From an uncultured Cryomorphaceae bacterium (GTDB lineage Bacteria > Bacteroidota > Bacteroidia > Flavobacteriales > Schleiferiaceae), in NCBI GenBank assembly GCA_913009655.1, contig CAJVWI010000019.1:1-40056 (forward strand): 40,056 nucleotides of DNA, given 5' to 3'. Under the pieces are notes generated by a model. It had not been told where the DNA came from. It ran no database searches and saw only the letters and a list, made by a program, of their open reading frames with translations. The translations under genes were made by a program, and so were the position numbers. Below are positions 9,309 through 16,893 of the stretch, in pieces. The first letter of the stretch is position 1; the number at the start of each line of letters is the position of its first letter.

Positions 9309-9845
9309 TTATTTTGACAAGTGTATTAGAGCGAACACGGCATAATTAACCATATCCATGTAGTTGGCGTCAATTCCTTCACTGACCAAGGTTTTTCCAT
9401 TATTGTCTTCAATTTGCTTAACCCTTAAAACTTTTTGAAGTATTAAATCTGTGAGAGATGGAATTCTCATATCACGCCAAGCCTCCCCATAGTCATGATT
9501 CTTTTTCTCCATTAGGTTGTAAATATGATCAGCATGCTTATTGTATAATTTTAGGGCTTCTTCAGGATTTAAGTCAGGTTCGTTTACAACACCTTTCTCT
9601 ATCTGTATCAGTGCCATTATCGAATAGTTAATTATACCAATAAATTCACCTTCCATTGGATCTTCGATTTTTTGACTTCCAGATATTTGGATTGATCTTA
9701 AACGATTTGCTTTTATAAAAATCTGATCTGTAAGAGAAGTTAAACGCAGTATGCGCCATGCCGTCCCATAATCCTGGCCTTTTTTTTGAAATAAATCTCG
9801 GCAAATTTTCATTATCGCCGAATACTCTTTCTGGGTCTTTTTCAT
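9309..9845 (-). CDS. DUF1599 (nucleotide modification associated domain 1) protein
   Basis: The 178-residue protein consists of two copies of the same unit. Each contains a [RK]xHDYG-like motif: QDYGTAWRILRLTSLTDQI (about 23-41) and HDYGEAWRDMRIPSLTDLI (about 120-138), followed by a helix with [FI]KANRL/LRVKQIE. The internal duplication is seen directly. Pfam groups this family with nucleotide-modification-associated domains; its biochemical function is not known. It starts the minus-strand run that continues with DoxX and the permease (9 nt gap), and its start codon is only 16 nt from the divergent folP start. Confidence 0.9.
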   Translation of the reverse strand: MKKTQKEYSAIMKICRDLFQKKGQDYGTAWRILRLTSLTDQIFIKANRLRSIQISGSQKIEDPMEGEFIGIINYSIMALIQIEKGVVNEPDLNPEEALKLYNKHADHIYNLMEKKNHDYGEAWRDMRIPSLTDLILQKVLRVKQIEDNNGKTLVSEGIDANYMDMVNYAVFALIHLSK

Positions 9846-9861
9846 AACTACCTTTATACTC

Positions 9862-10719
9862 GTGAAAGATACTGCATTTCGTCCATTTTATTTAAATATT
9901 TCGGGTCAAATATGGCATGCCGAACAACCGGTAATTGTTGGAGTTATAAATGCTACTCCAGACTCCTTTTATGCAAAAAGTAGGTCTATCCAGACAAATG
10001 AGATAATTACCGCGGCAGAAAATTTGGTTTTAGATGGAGCCGACTGGATAGATATTGGTGGCTGTAGCACTCGACCTGGAGCAGACACACCAAGTATTGA
10101 AGAGGAATGGATAAGAATAGAATCAAGTTTAAAGGAACTAGTCAAAAGGTTTCCAAATATCCCAATTTCTATTGATACTTTTCGTTCTGAAATTGCGCAA
10201 AAAGCAATTGATACAGGAGTGTCTATTGTTAATGATATTTCTGGAGGCTCGATTGATCCTGAAATATGGAATGTAGTGGCTCAAAATAAGGTTCCCTATG
10301 TGTTGACACACTACCCTCAAAGATCAACGCCAAAAAGCATGCAAAATCAACCTCTAGGGCCAAAGGAGGTATTTAGCAGAGTATTCCAAGAACTTAGCGC
10401 ATCAATAGACAATCTTCATAGCTTGGGATTAAATGATTTATTAATTGATCCCGGTTTTGGTTTTGGAAAGACTATTGAATCGAATTACAAACTTATGTCT
10501 GACTTATCGGGCCTAAAAGAATTAAATCACCCTATTTACATTGGTATATCTAGAAAAAGCATGCTCTGGAAACTGCTGGACAGCAACCCGAATGAAATGC
10601 TATCCGCGTCAAGTGCAATTCACTTGTATGCTTTAGAGAAGGGTGCACAAATATTGCGGGTTCATGACCCGAAAGAAGCGAATCAAGTAAGAAAAATATG
10701 GAAAAGCCTTCGTCAATAG
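9862..10719 (+). CDS. folP: Dihydropteroate synthase
   Basis: FolP joins p-aminobenzoate to dihydropterin pyrophosphate in folate synthesis and is the sulfonamide target. The 285-residue TIM barrel shows VIVGVINATPDSFY (family signature GxxNxTPDSF, about 24-37), GADWIDIGGCSTRPGA, the SIDTFR strand, NDISGG, LIDPGFGFGKTIESNY and the C-terminal LRVHDPKE with the conserved RVHD. The signature has Ala in place of the usual Val. The start is GTG; there is no in-frame ATG nearby, and the sequence before it is shared with the divergent DUF1599 gene. It converges on the SpoIID-like gene 31 nt downstream. Confidence 0.96.
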   Translation: MKDTAFRPFYLNISGQIWHAEQPVIVGVINATPDSFYAKSRSIQTNEIITAAENLVLDGADWIDIGGCSTRPGADTPSIEEEWIRIESSLKELVKRFPNIPISIDTFRSEIAQKAIDTGVSIVNDISGGSIDPEIWNVVAQNKVPYVLTHYPQRSTPKSMQNQPLGPKEVFSRVFQELSASIDNLHSLGLNDLLIDPGFGFGKTIESNYKLMSDLSGLKELNHPIYIGISRKSMLWKLLDSNPNEMLSASSAIHLYALEKGAQILRVHDPKEANQVRKIWKSLRQ

Positions 10720-10750
10720 ATTAAATAGAACAATTGACCAATAGGTAAAA

Positions 10751-11902
10751 TCAAAATTTAATCGCTTTTGATTTTGGATAATAAAAACTTAGTATCTCAT
10801 CTGCAGAGTATCCAAAGTTTGCCATTCTTAGCCCTCCTTCTTGAGACATTCCGATACCATGACCATATCCCCTTCCACTCAAAGTAATGAAATCTCCTTC
10901 ATTGTTTTCGACACTAAACCAAGTTGATCTTAGAGAGAAGAATTCTCTAAAAGATCTTAAGCGCTTTTTTTTTCCTTGGAATTCCATAAACTGAACTCGA
11001 GAAGGTTGCTTAAACGATAGCGCAAATTTGTTCAAGTCAGGATCTTGCATACTTACACCAAATGAATCTGAAATGAATTTCAACCATTTATCTTTATTTA
11101 CAGTCTTCTTCCAATAAGTTTGAGGACATTTAAGGCTGAAGGTATCCAAGACACTAATTAGAGATGGCCTAGAGTTAAAGTACCAACCACAGGGCATGGT
11201 CTGACCACCAGAATTCGCATGAAATAAAGCATCAATGGGATTACCATTAATATCTGCTAATATGACATTAGATGTCGAACTAACAGCCTCTAAAAGTCTA
11301 TTTAGTCTATTTGAATTTTGAGGCCACCCATGAAATGCTTGAGACCTTACATCATCGGTAACACCATACGGAAAGCCATCTTTTGAAAACTTATTGTGAT
11401 TTTTATAAATCCAAGTTCTAGCCAAAACTGCTTGAGCCTTCCACAATTCAGGATGATCTAACCTACCCAGTTCCGCGTCAACAACGCCAATTAAATATGA
11501 ATCTATAGGCAGCACTGCAATTGATAACAAATATGCATTATGATATTTAAATACTAGAGATCCTGAAATTCGCCGTGCAGTTCCATTTAAGTTTTTAATT
11601 TCGATGATACTTTTGGAAACAATAACCAAAGAGTCTGCACGCTCCCAATTCTCATTGATCTTATAACCAACTCTTTTACCCAAACCCTTTACACTTAAAT
11701 CAGAATTAAGTATGGTATCTGATTTGTGATTTTTAAAAACAATTACTTTAAACTTCGCTCCTCTGATATTAAAACCTTTGGAGAATTGACCAGAAAACAT
11801 CTGAACCCTTAAAGCATCTGGAACTTCTTGTGATCGCAACTCTGTGCCCAATAAAAAAAAACATAGAAAAGAAAATACTCCTTTATAGATTATTCGCAAC
11901 AT
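10751..11902 (-). CDS. SpoIID/LytB domain protein (cell-wall amidase enhancer or lytic transglycosylase type)
   Basis: The product (383 aa) has a signal peptide (KGVFSFLCFFLLGTELRSQ) and a SpoIID domain in its C-terminal two thirds: YLIGVVDAELGRLDHPELWKAQAVLARTW (near 130-160), the NSGGQT segment, and the end motif SGRGYGHGIGMSQEGGLRMA followed by DEILSFYYP. SpoIID in sporeformers is a lytic transglycosylase; Bacteroidota relatives act in the periplasm on peptidoglycan, but the exact activity is not established. Its start lies 20 nt inside lpxB, so it is the last gene of the surE-lpxB envelope operon. Confidence 0.93.
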   Translation of the reverse strand: MLRIIYKGVFSFLCFFLLGTELRSQEVPDALRVQMFSGQFSKGFNIRGAKFKVIVFKNHKSDTILNSDLSVKGLGKRVGYKINENWERADSLVIVSKSIIEIKNLNGTARRISGSLVFKYHNAYLLSIAVLPIDSYLIGVVDAELGRLDHPELWKAQAVLARTWIYKNHNKFSKDGFPYGVTDDVRSQAFHGWPQNSNRLNRLLEAVSSTSNVILADINGNPIDALFHANSGGQTMPCGWYFNSRPSLISVLDTFSLKCPQTYWKKTVNKDKWLKFISDSFGVSMQDPDLNKFALSFKQPSRVQFMEFQGKKKRLRSFREFFSLRSTWFSVENNEGDFITLSGRGYGHGIGMSQEGGLRMANFGYSADEILSFYYPKSKAIKF

Positions 11903-12992
11903 AATTGGCTACAGATGACATTGGGTTTTGATTTAAGTCTAATTTATGTCTCAATTTTTCATAAGACATTGTTTGTTTACTATTGTCATTTAAAAGTTTT
12001 TCTAAGGCCGGAAAAAGAACCAGAGAATTACAATCATTTTGAATGAATTCATTTACAATTTTATCGTTAAGAATCAAATTAACTAGGGATATGTGATCAA
12101 CTCTTATAAAAAACTTAGCAATCAAATATGTCAACCATGATGTCTTGTAGGCAACAACCTGAGGTATACCCCTTAGGGCCGTTTCTAATGTCGCCGTACC
12201 AGATGAAACAAGGGCTATCTCGGCACCCTCCAAAGCGCTGACACCAATAACAATTTGATCCGAATTAAAACTTTTTCCAGAATATTTTATCAATATTTTT
12301 TTATACTCTTGTTCGCCAATGTGAGCCGGACGGACCCACTTAAAGGTTTTTTTCAATTTCACTGCAGTCCTAAAAAAAATAGGAATATGTTTTGATAATT
12401 CTTGTCTTCGACTTCCCGGTAATAAAGCCAACCAACCACCTTTTGTTGCATTAGTTTTTTTTACTCTTTGAACTGCAGGATGACCAAAATAAGGAGCATC
12501 AATGCCTTCTTTTCTCAGCAGCTCCGCCTCGAAAGGAAGCAATGGAATTACTGTATCGATATATTTTTTCAAACCAGTAATCCTTCCTGGGCGCCATGCC
12601 CAAAACTGCGGACTCACAATTTGAATTAGCTTGGTTCCATTCTTTCTAAGACCGCTAAGAGTAGCCCACTTTGCGAGACGAATGTTGAAAGTCTGATAAT
12701 CGATACAGATAATTAAGTCTGGTTTCCATTTTGATAAAAATATCTTTAATTTTTTTTCTTGTTTTAAGATTCTAGGAATATGCCTAGCAACTTCAAAAAA
12801 ACCCATCAAAGAAAGCTCATTCAAGTCGACTTGAGGCTTCTGGCCTTCAAGGGAATCTGACATCTCCTTTCCACCCCAAAAAACAAATTCAGCTTTTGGC
12901 CACTTATTTTTCGAGTATTTTATGAATTCAGAACCTAAAACATCTCCTGAGGCTTCACCAGCTAATACAAATATTTTCTTCTGTTTTATCAT
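11883..12992 (-). CDS. lpxB: Lipid-A-disaccharide synthase
   Basis: LpxB condenses UDP-2,3-diacylglucosamine with lipid X to the lipid A disaccharide at the inner membrane. The 369-residue GT-B enzyme starts with FVLAGEASGDVLGSEF, carries the family segment VSPQFWAWRPGRI (near 135-147), LPGSRRQEL (near 193) and VSSGTATLETALRGIPQVVAYKT (UDP-GlcN site). I chose ATG at 12992 instead of GTG at 12998 because the ATG overlaps the upstream stop in ATGA, the pattern repeated throughout this operon, and because AGEASGD then sits near the N terminus as in the family. Confidence 0.96.
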   Translation of the reverse strand: MIKQKKIFVLAGEASGDVLGSEFIKYSKNKWPKAEFVFWGGKEMSDSLEGQKPQVDLNELSLMGFFEVARHIPRILKQEKKLKIFLSKWKPDLIICIDYQTFNIRLAKWATLSGLRKNGTKLIQIVSPQFWAWRPGRITGLKKYIDTVIPLLPFEAELLRKEGIDAPYFGHPAVQRVKKTNATKGGWLALLPGSRRQELSKHIPIFFRTAVKLKKTFKWVRPAHIGEQEYKKILIKYSGKSFNSDQIVIGVSALEGAEIALVSSGTATLETALRGIPQVVAYKTSWLTYLIAKFFIRVDHISLVNLILNDKIVNEFIQNDCNSLVLFPALEKLLNDNSKQTMSYEKLRHKLDLNQNPMSSVANYVANNL

Positions 12993-13291
12993 AACCACTC
13001 CCAGCGAAAGTATAAATAGAAGGCAAAGTATATTAATGAAACGAGTAATATCATTTTAACCATAAGCATGCGTTTCAAAAAAACACCCAAAACCAAAAAA
13101 AGGAAATTTATCAAGGTTGAGAACAAAAGGACTCGAAATAATAAAAAAGACCATAAGTCAGGATCTATTTTTTCAGTTGATGGCAACTTAGGAAACCTCG
13201 CCAATAGATAGGTCCAAATAAACAGAGGTGTACCAGCAGCAATAACAAACCCTAGAATCAAGTCTAATAGCCCTCTTTTGCTAATTATCAT
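12989..13291 (-). CDS. Small membrane protein between surE and lpxB
   Basis: The 100-residue product has three predicted membrane helices: LDLILGFVIAAGTPLFIWTY (about 9-28), LLFRVLLFSTLINFLFLVLG (about 49-68) and MILLVSLIYFAFYLYF (about 80-95). No family is recognised. Its start overlaps the surE stop and its stop overlaps the lpxB start, both as ATGA, so it is translationally coupled on both sides. That makes it a real gene, probably with a role in the envelope or lipid A step, but this is by context only. Confidence 0.8.
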   Translation of the reverse strand: MIISKRGLLDLILGFVIAAGTPLFIWTYLLARFPKLPSTEKIDPDLWSFLLFRVLLFSTLINFLFLVLGVFLKRMLMVKMILLVSLIYFAFYLYFRWEWL

Positions 13292-14067
13292 AGCTCCAGA
13301 AGTTTGTTCACATCAATAATTGACTTATGAGAAGTTAAATCATACTGAATAGGAACAACAGTTACATGATTCTCATTTAAGGCCCATATATCAGTATCAT
13401 CTGAACCATCAAGATCTTCAAACTCACCTGTCATCCAATAGTACGATTTCCCATTGGGATCCAAACGCTTATCAAATTTCTCCATCCATTTACCAATTGT
13501 CTGACGACAAACTTTTATTCCCTTGTATTTCTGATCAGATATTTTGGGGATATTCACATTTAGACAAACTCCATTGGGTGTTCCCTTCTTCAAAACCATT
13601 GACGCAATTTTATAAATGTAGTTTTGAGCTTCAGAAAAATCAGCATCCCAGCTGTAGTCGAGTAATGAAAATCCAATGGATGGAACTCCTTGCAATGCCC
13701 CTTCAATGGCAGCTGCCATAGTCCCACTGTAAAGAACATTTACCGAAGCATTGCTGCCATGATTGACTCCGGAGACAATCATATCAGGCTTTTTGTCGAG
13801 GATCTCATGAACACCGATTTTTATGCAGTCCGCAGGAGTGCCACTGCAAGAGTATTCTTTTTGAGGTCCTGAATCTATAGAAATTGGAATACAACGGAGA
13901 GAATCACTTATCGTTATCGCATGACTCATTCCACTTTGAGGAGAATCTGGAGCTACAACCACCACATCGCCTAATCTATTCATTTGACTAATTAAGATTC
14001 TAATACCAGGTGACGTAATGCCATCATCATTTGTTACTAAAATAAGCGGATTTACCATTTTTGTCAT
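13288..14067 (-). CDS. surE: SurE 5'/3'-nucleotidase
   Basis: SurE removes phosphate from nucleoside monophosphates in a metal-dependent way. The 259-residue product shows the family signature LVTNDDGITSPGI with the metal-binding Asp pair (14-15), APDSPQSGMSHAIT, SGTPADC and the SGVNHGSN loop that holds the metal-binding Asn. Two starts are possible: ATG at 14067 or ATG at 14058 (MVNPLILVTNDDG), the latter closer to typical SurE lengths. A -7 box ends only 4 nt upstream of 14067, so the downstream ATG may be the true one unless the mRNA is leaderless. It heads the operon with the small membrane protein, lpxB and the SpoIID gene. Confidence 0.96.
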   Translation of the reverse strand: MTKMVNPLILVTNDDGITSPGIRILISQMNRLGDVVVVAPDSPQSGMSHAITISDSLRCIPISIDSGPQKEYSCSGTPADCIKIGVHEILDKKPDMIVSGVNHGSNASVNVLYSGTMAAAIEGALQGVPSIGFSLLDYSWDADFSEAQNYIYKIASMVLKKGTPNGVCLNVNIPKISDQKYKGIKVCRQTIGKWMEKFDKRLDPNGKSYYWMTGEFEDLDGSDDTDIWALNENHVTVVPIQYDLTSHKSIIDVNKLLEL

Positions 14068-14071
14068 ACCC

Positions 14072-14079
14072 CAAAACTA
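14072..14079 (-). promoter_or_regulatory. -7 promoter element before surE
   Basis: TAGTTTTG on the minus strand matches TAnnTTTG exactly. It ends 4 nt before ATG 14067, which would leave no leader, or a leader of about 8 nt if ATG 14058 is used. No TTG is seen at the usual -33 distance, so the assignment rests on the octamer alone. Confidence 0.4.
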
Positions 14080-14142
14080 CATTTTGACAGGTTATATATT
14101 ACGGCATTGAATTTGTACTTTTCCACATAAATAAATAATATC

Positions 14143-14826
14143 ATGTTTATACTAATAATTATTGTCTTTATGGCACTTGGGTACTACGTCCAAAACCGCC
14201 TAAAATCTCGTTTTAAAAAATATAGTAAGGAGCTCTTACACAATGGAATGTCTGGTGCGCAAGTGGCTGAAGCAATGTTAGATTATTATGGAATCAGCTC
14301 GGTAAATGTGGTATCCGTTCCCGGTAAACTAACTGATCATTACAACCCGGCAAATCGAACCATTAATTTATCTCCCGAGGTCTATGAAGGCAGGAATGTA
14401 GCTTCAGCTGCAATTGCTGCCCATGAATGTGGTCATGCTGTTCAACATTCCACAGCTTATTTCTGGCTGGGCATGAGAACAAAAATGGTTCCTGTTGTGA
14501 ATGCATCCAGTCAAATATTGAGAATGGTATTCTTCGCTTCCATATTTGGAATGTATTCTCTTAGTTTAGGGGGTAATACTATAATCCTAGTCCTTATTGC
14601 AGTCCAAGCTGTAATTGCAAGCTTTGCAGTTATTACATTACCTGTTGAGTTTGATGCTTCCAGACGTGCGCTGGTTTGGCTGAAAGGAGCAGGAATAACA
14701 AATCCTCATAATCATGGAATGGCTGAAGATGCTCTAAAATGGGCAGCTCGAACCTACTTGGTTGCCGCTATTGCTGCAGTAACTCAATTACTCTATTATG
14801 TAATGTTATACATGAGGAGAAATTAA
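14143..14826 (+). CDS. YugP-type neutral zinc metallopeptidase
   Basis: The 227-residue membrane protein carries the zinc motif AAHECGHAVQH (HExxH, about residues 89-99) after an N-terminal membrane helix (MFILIIIVFMALGYYV). Two or three further helices follow (about 125-165 and 200-222). The segment LPVEFDASRRAL is the family's second conserved block and supplies the third zinc-binding Glu. This is the YugP/DUF2268-unrelated family of predicted membrane zinc peptidases, common in Bacteroidota and Firmicutes, with no known substrate. The SOUL-domain gene follows 44 nt downstream and may be co-transcribed. Confidence 0.92.
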   Translation: MFILIIIVFMALGYYVQNRLKSRFKKYSKELLHNGMSGAQVAEAMLDYYGISSVNVVSVPGKLTDHYNPANRTINLSPEVYEGRNVASAAIAAHECGHAVQHSTAYFWLGMRTKMVPVVNASSQILRMVFFASIFGMYSLSLGGNTIILVLIAVQAVIASFAVITLPVEFDASRRALVWLKGAGITNPHNHGMAEDALKWAARTYLVAAIAAVTQLLYYVMLYMRRN

Positions 14827-14870
14827 GTGATTATTTTAAAACTAAATCACTGAATCTGGGTTGTTTAAAT

Positions 14871-15449
14871 ATGAATTGGATTATTGGCATAGTAGTTTTA
14901 GCAGTTACATCATTTGTAGGATTTACATATTATTCTTCTCAAAAATTGGAAAAACCCGGCTATAAAGTCTTAGTCAATGAGGGTGACTACCAAGTTAGAT
15001 TATATAGGAGTAGTCTCTGGGCTGATGTAGAGGTTTCCACAACAAATCATGGAACAATGTCAAGGGAAGGATTTCGTCCTTTGGCCAATTATATTTTTGG
15101 AGGGAACGTAGAGAATAAAAGTTTGAGCATGACAGCTCCTGTAGCAATGATTAATGACTCTATCAATCCAAGCATGAGATTTTACATGCCATCGAACCGA
15201 AATACCAAAAACCTACCAAAACCCAATGAAAAGTCTATCCGATTTATCGAGCTTCCTGAGAGAAAACTTGCGACTTTTAAATTTGGCGGTAGCCTCAATG
15301 AAAACAGTAAAAAAGAAGCCATGAAAAAATTAAAAATATGGTGCCAAGAAAATAATTTAGAAATAAACGGACCGTTGGAAGTTTTCGGATATAATGCCCC
15401 TTATGAAGTCATTAAGACCAACGAAGTAGCATTCCCCATCAAAGATTAG
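14871..15449 (+). CDS. SOUL family haem-binding protein
   Basis: The 192-residue protein has one N-terminal membrane helix (WIIGIVVLAVTSFVGFTYY) and then a SOUL/HBP domain: GYKVLVNEGDYQVRLYRSSLWADVEV (about 27-52), GFRPLANYIFGGN, LSMTAPVAM and the late FKFGGSLNENSKKEAMKKL and YNAPYEVIKTNEV blocks. SOUL proteins bind haem or porphyrins in animals, plants and bacteria; the bacterial role is open. The start used is ATG 14871, because the domain and membrane helix begin right there; the longer frame back to 14739 only runs antiphase over the end of the YugP gene. Confidence 0.92.
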   Translation: MNWIIGIVVLAVTSFVGFTYYSSQKLEKPGYKVLVNEGDYQVRLYRSSLWADVEVSTTNHGTMSREGFRPLANYIFGGNVENKSLSMTAPVAMINDSINPSMRFYMPSNRNTKNLPKPNEKSIRFIELPERKLATFKFGGSLNENSKKEAMKKLKIWCQENNLEINGPLEVFGYNAPYEVIKTNEVAFPIKD

Positions 15450-15457
15450 TTAAAGCT

Positions 15458-16858
15458 TCAAACAAAAATCTTTCCAGGGTTCATTATTCCTTTTGGATCT
15501 ATAGAGTCCTTAATACTTTTTTGTAAGCTTATCGCTGCCGCATTAAAAGCAATGTCCATGTAAATTTTCTGAACAAGGCCAATTCCATGCTCACCGCTTA
15601 TCGTTCCACCCATTGATTTTACTTGTACAAATATTTCTCTTATTCCTGATTTTAGATGCTCCCCATCCCATTCTTCATCAGTCATAACACCTTTTAAAAT
15701 GTTCACGTGTAAGTTGCCATCCCCTGCATGGCCGTAGCATACTGACTCAAAACCATAATTAGCTCCAATTGCTTTAACAGCCCTTAGCAATTCAGGTAAC
15801 TTAGCCCGAGGAACAACGGTATCTTCTTCTTTGTATATACTATGGGATTTTACAGCTTCACCAACACTTCTTCTCAACTTCCAGATCGCATTTCGTTCTT
15901 TTTGAGTTTCAGCAAAAAGAACTTCCACTGCACCATTGGCATCAACTACTGAAGATATTTCCTCTGCTTCCCTCATTACAGCCTCATTATCATGTCCATC
16001 AACTTCAATTAAAAGATGAGCTTCTATTTTATCATCAGTAGGCAAATTAACATTCTTGTTGTACCTAAGAGCCCAATCAATTGCTGCCCGTTCCATAAAT
16101 TCAAGCCCAGATGGCGTTACTCCAGATCGAAATATCTTTTCTACCGCGGCGCATGCAAGATCTGAAGAATAAAAAGGAACTAAAAGTGTGTAAGAAAATT
16201 TTGGATATGGAATTAAGCGAACTACAATTTTTGTAACTACTCCCAAAGTACCTTCAGATCCAACAAAAAGTTGAGTTAAATTATAGCCTGTTGAATTCTT
16301 AAGAGTATTCGCCCCAGTCCATATTATCTCTCCGTCGGGCAAAACCACTTCTAGATTTAACACATAGGCAGATGTTACACCATATTTCACAGCTTTTGGA
16401 CCACCAGCATTGTAGGCTACATTCCCACCCAATGTAGAAGATCCCCAGCTAGATGGATCAGGAGGGTAAAAAAGACCTTTATCCTTGCAAGCTTCATGAA
16501 AAACTTGATTAATCACACCAGGCTCAACTGTCGCTTGAGAATTTGATTCATCTATTTCGATAATCTTAGACAAACCCTCCATACTTAAAGAGATGCCACC
16601 AAAAATAGGGATAGAGCCACCTGAGAGCCCAGTCCGAGCAGCTGCAGGGGTTACAGGAATGCCAAATTTATTTGCTATTCTTAAAACAATGGAAACATCT
16701 TCTGTAGTTACTGGACGGACTACAACTTCAGGTAGGTTACTTATATCTTCTGTTTGGTCATGAGAAAACTCCCGTAAACGTTCTTTATCAAAAGAAACTT
16801 TCCCTTCACCAAGCTGCTCTTTTAGAGCCTGAAGCCAATTTGGTTTATCTTCGAACAT
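15458..16858 (-). CDS. FAD-linked oxidase, glycolate/D-lactate dehydrogenase (GlcD) type
   Basis: The 466-residue flavoprotein has a PCMH-type FAD-binding domain with VVVRPVTTEDVSIVLRIANK, TPAAARTGLSGGSIP and PDPSSWGSSTLGGNVAYNAG (about 138-157), then the C-terminal FAD-oxidase domain with YGHAGDGNLHVNIL (about 368-381) and GGTISGEHGIG (about 411-421). These are the signatures of the GlcD/Dld/D2HGDH group that oxidises D-2-hydroxy acids such as D-lactate, glycolate or D-2-hydroxyglutarate. No GlcE or GlcF partner is adjacent, which favours a single-subunit D-lactate or D-2-hydroxyglutarate enzyme, but the substrate cannot be fixed from sequence. It is divergent from the dipeptidyl peptidase gene. 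Confidence 0.93.
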   Translation of the reverse strand: MFEDKPNWLQALKEQLGEGKVSFDKERLREFSHDQTEDISNLPEVVVRPVTTEDVSIVLRIANKFGIPVTPAAARTGLSGGSIPIFGGISLSMEGLSKIIEIDESNSQATVEPGVINQVFHEACKDKGLFYPPDPSSWGSSTLGGNVAYNAGGPKAVKYGVTSAYVLNLEVVLPDGEIIWTGANTLKNSTGYNLTQLFVGSEGTLGVVTKIVVRLIPYPKFSYTLLVPFYSSDLACAAVEKIFRSGVTPSGLEFMERAAIDWALRYNKNVNLPTDDKIEAHLLIEVDGHDNEAVMREAEEISSVVDANGAVEVLFAETQKERNAIWKLRRSVGEAVKSHSIYKEEDTVVPRAKLPELLRAVKAIGANYGFESVCYGHAGDGNLHVNILKGVMTDEEWDGEHLKSGIREIFVQVKSMGGTISGEHGIGLVQKIYMDIAFNAAAISLQKSIKDSIDPKGIMNPGKIFV

Positions 16859-16877
16859 ATTTGAAATTGTATGTAAT

Positions 16878-16885
16878 CAAAAATA
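16878..16885 (-). promoter_or_regulatory. -7 promoter element before the FAD-linked oxidase
   Basis: TATTTTTG on the minus strand matches TAnnTTTG and ends 19 nt before the ATG at 16858, a normal leader distance for this phylum. No TTG at the right distance for a -33 box was seen. Confidence 0.35.
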
Positions 16886-16893
16886 AGCTTTCA

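Noticed and set aside
14739-14870. Longer N terminus for the SOUL protein
   Set aside because: It would overlap the YugP gene out of phase, and the membrane helix that begins the family proteins starts at ATG 14871.
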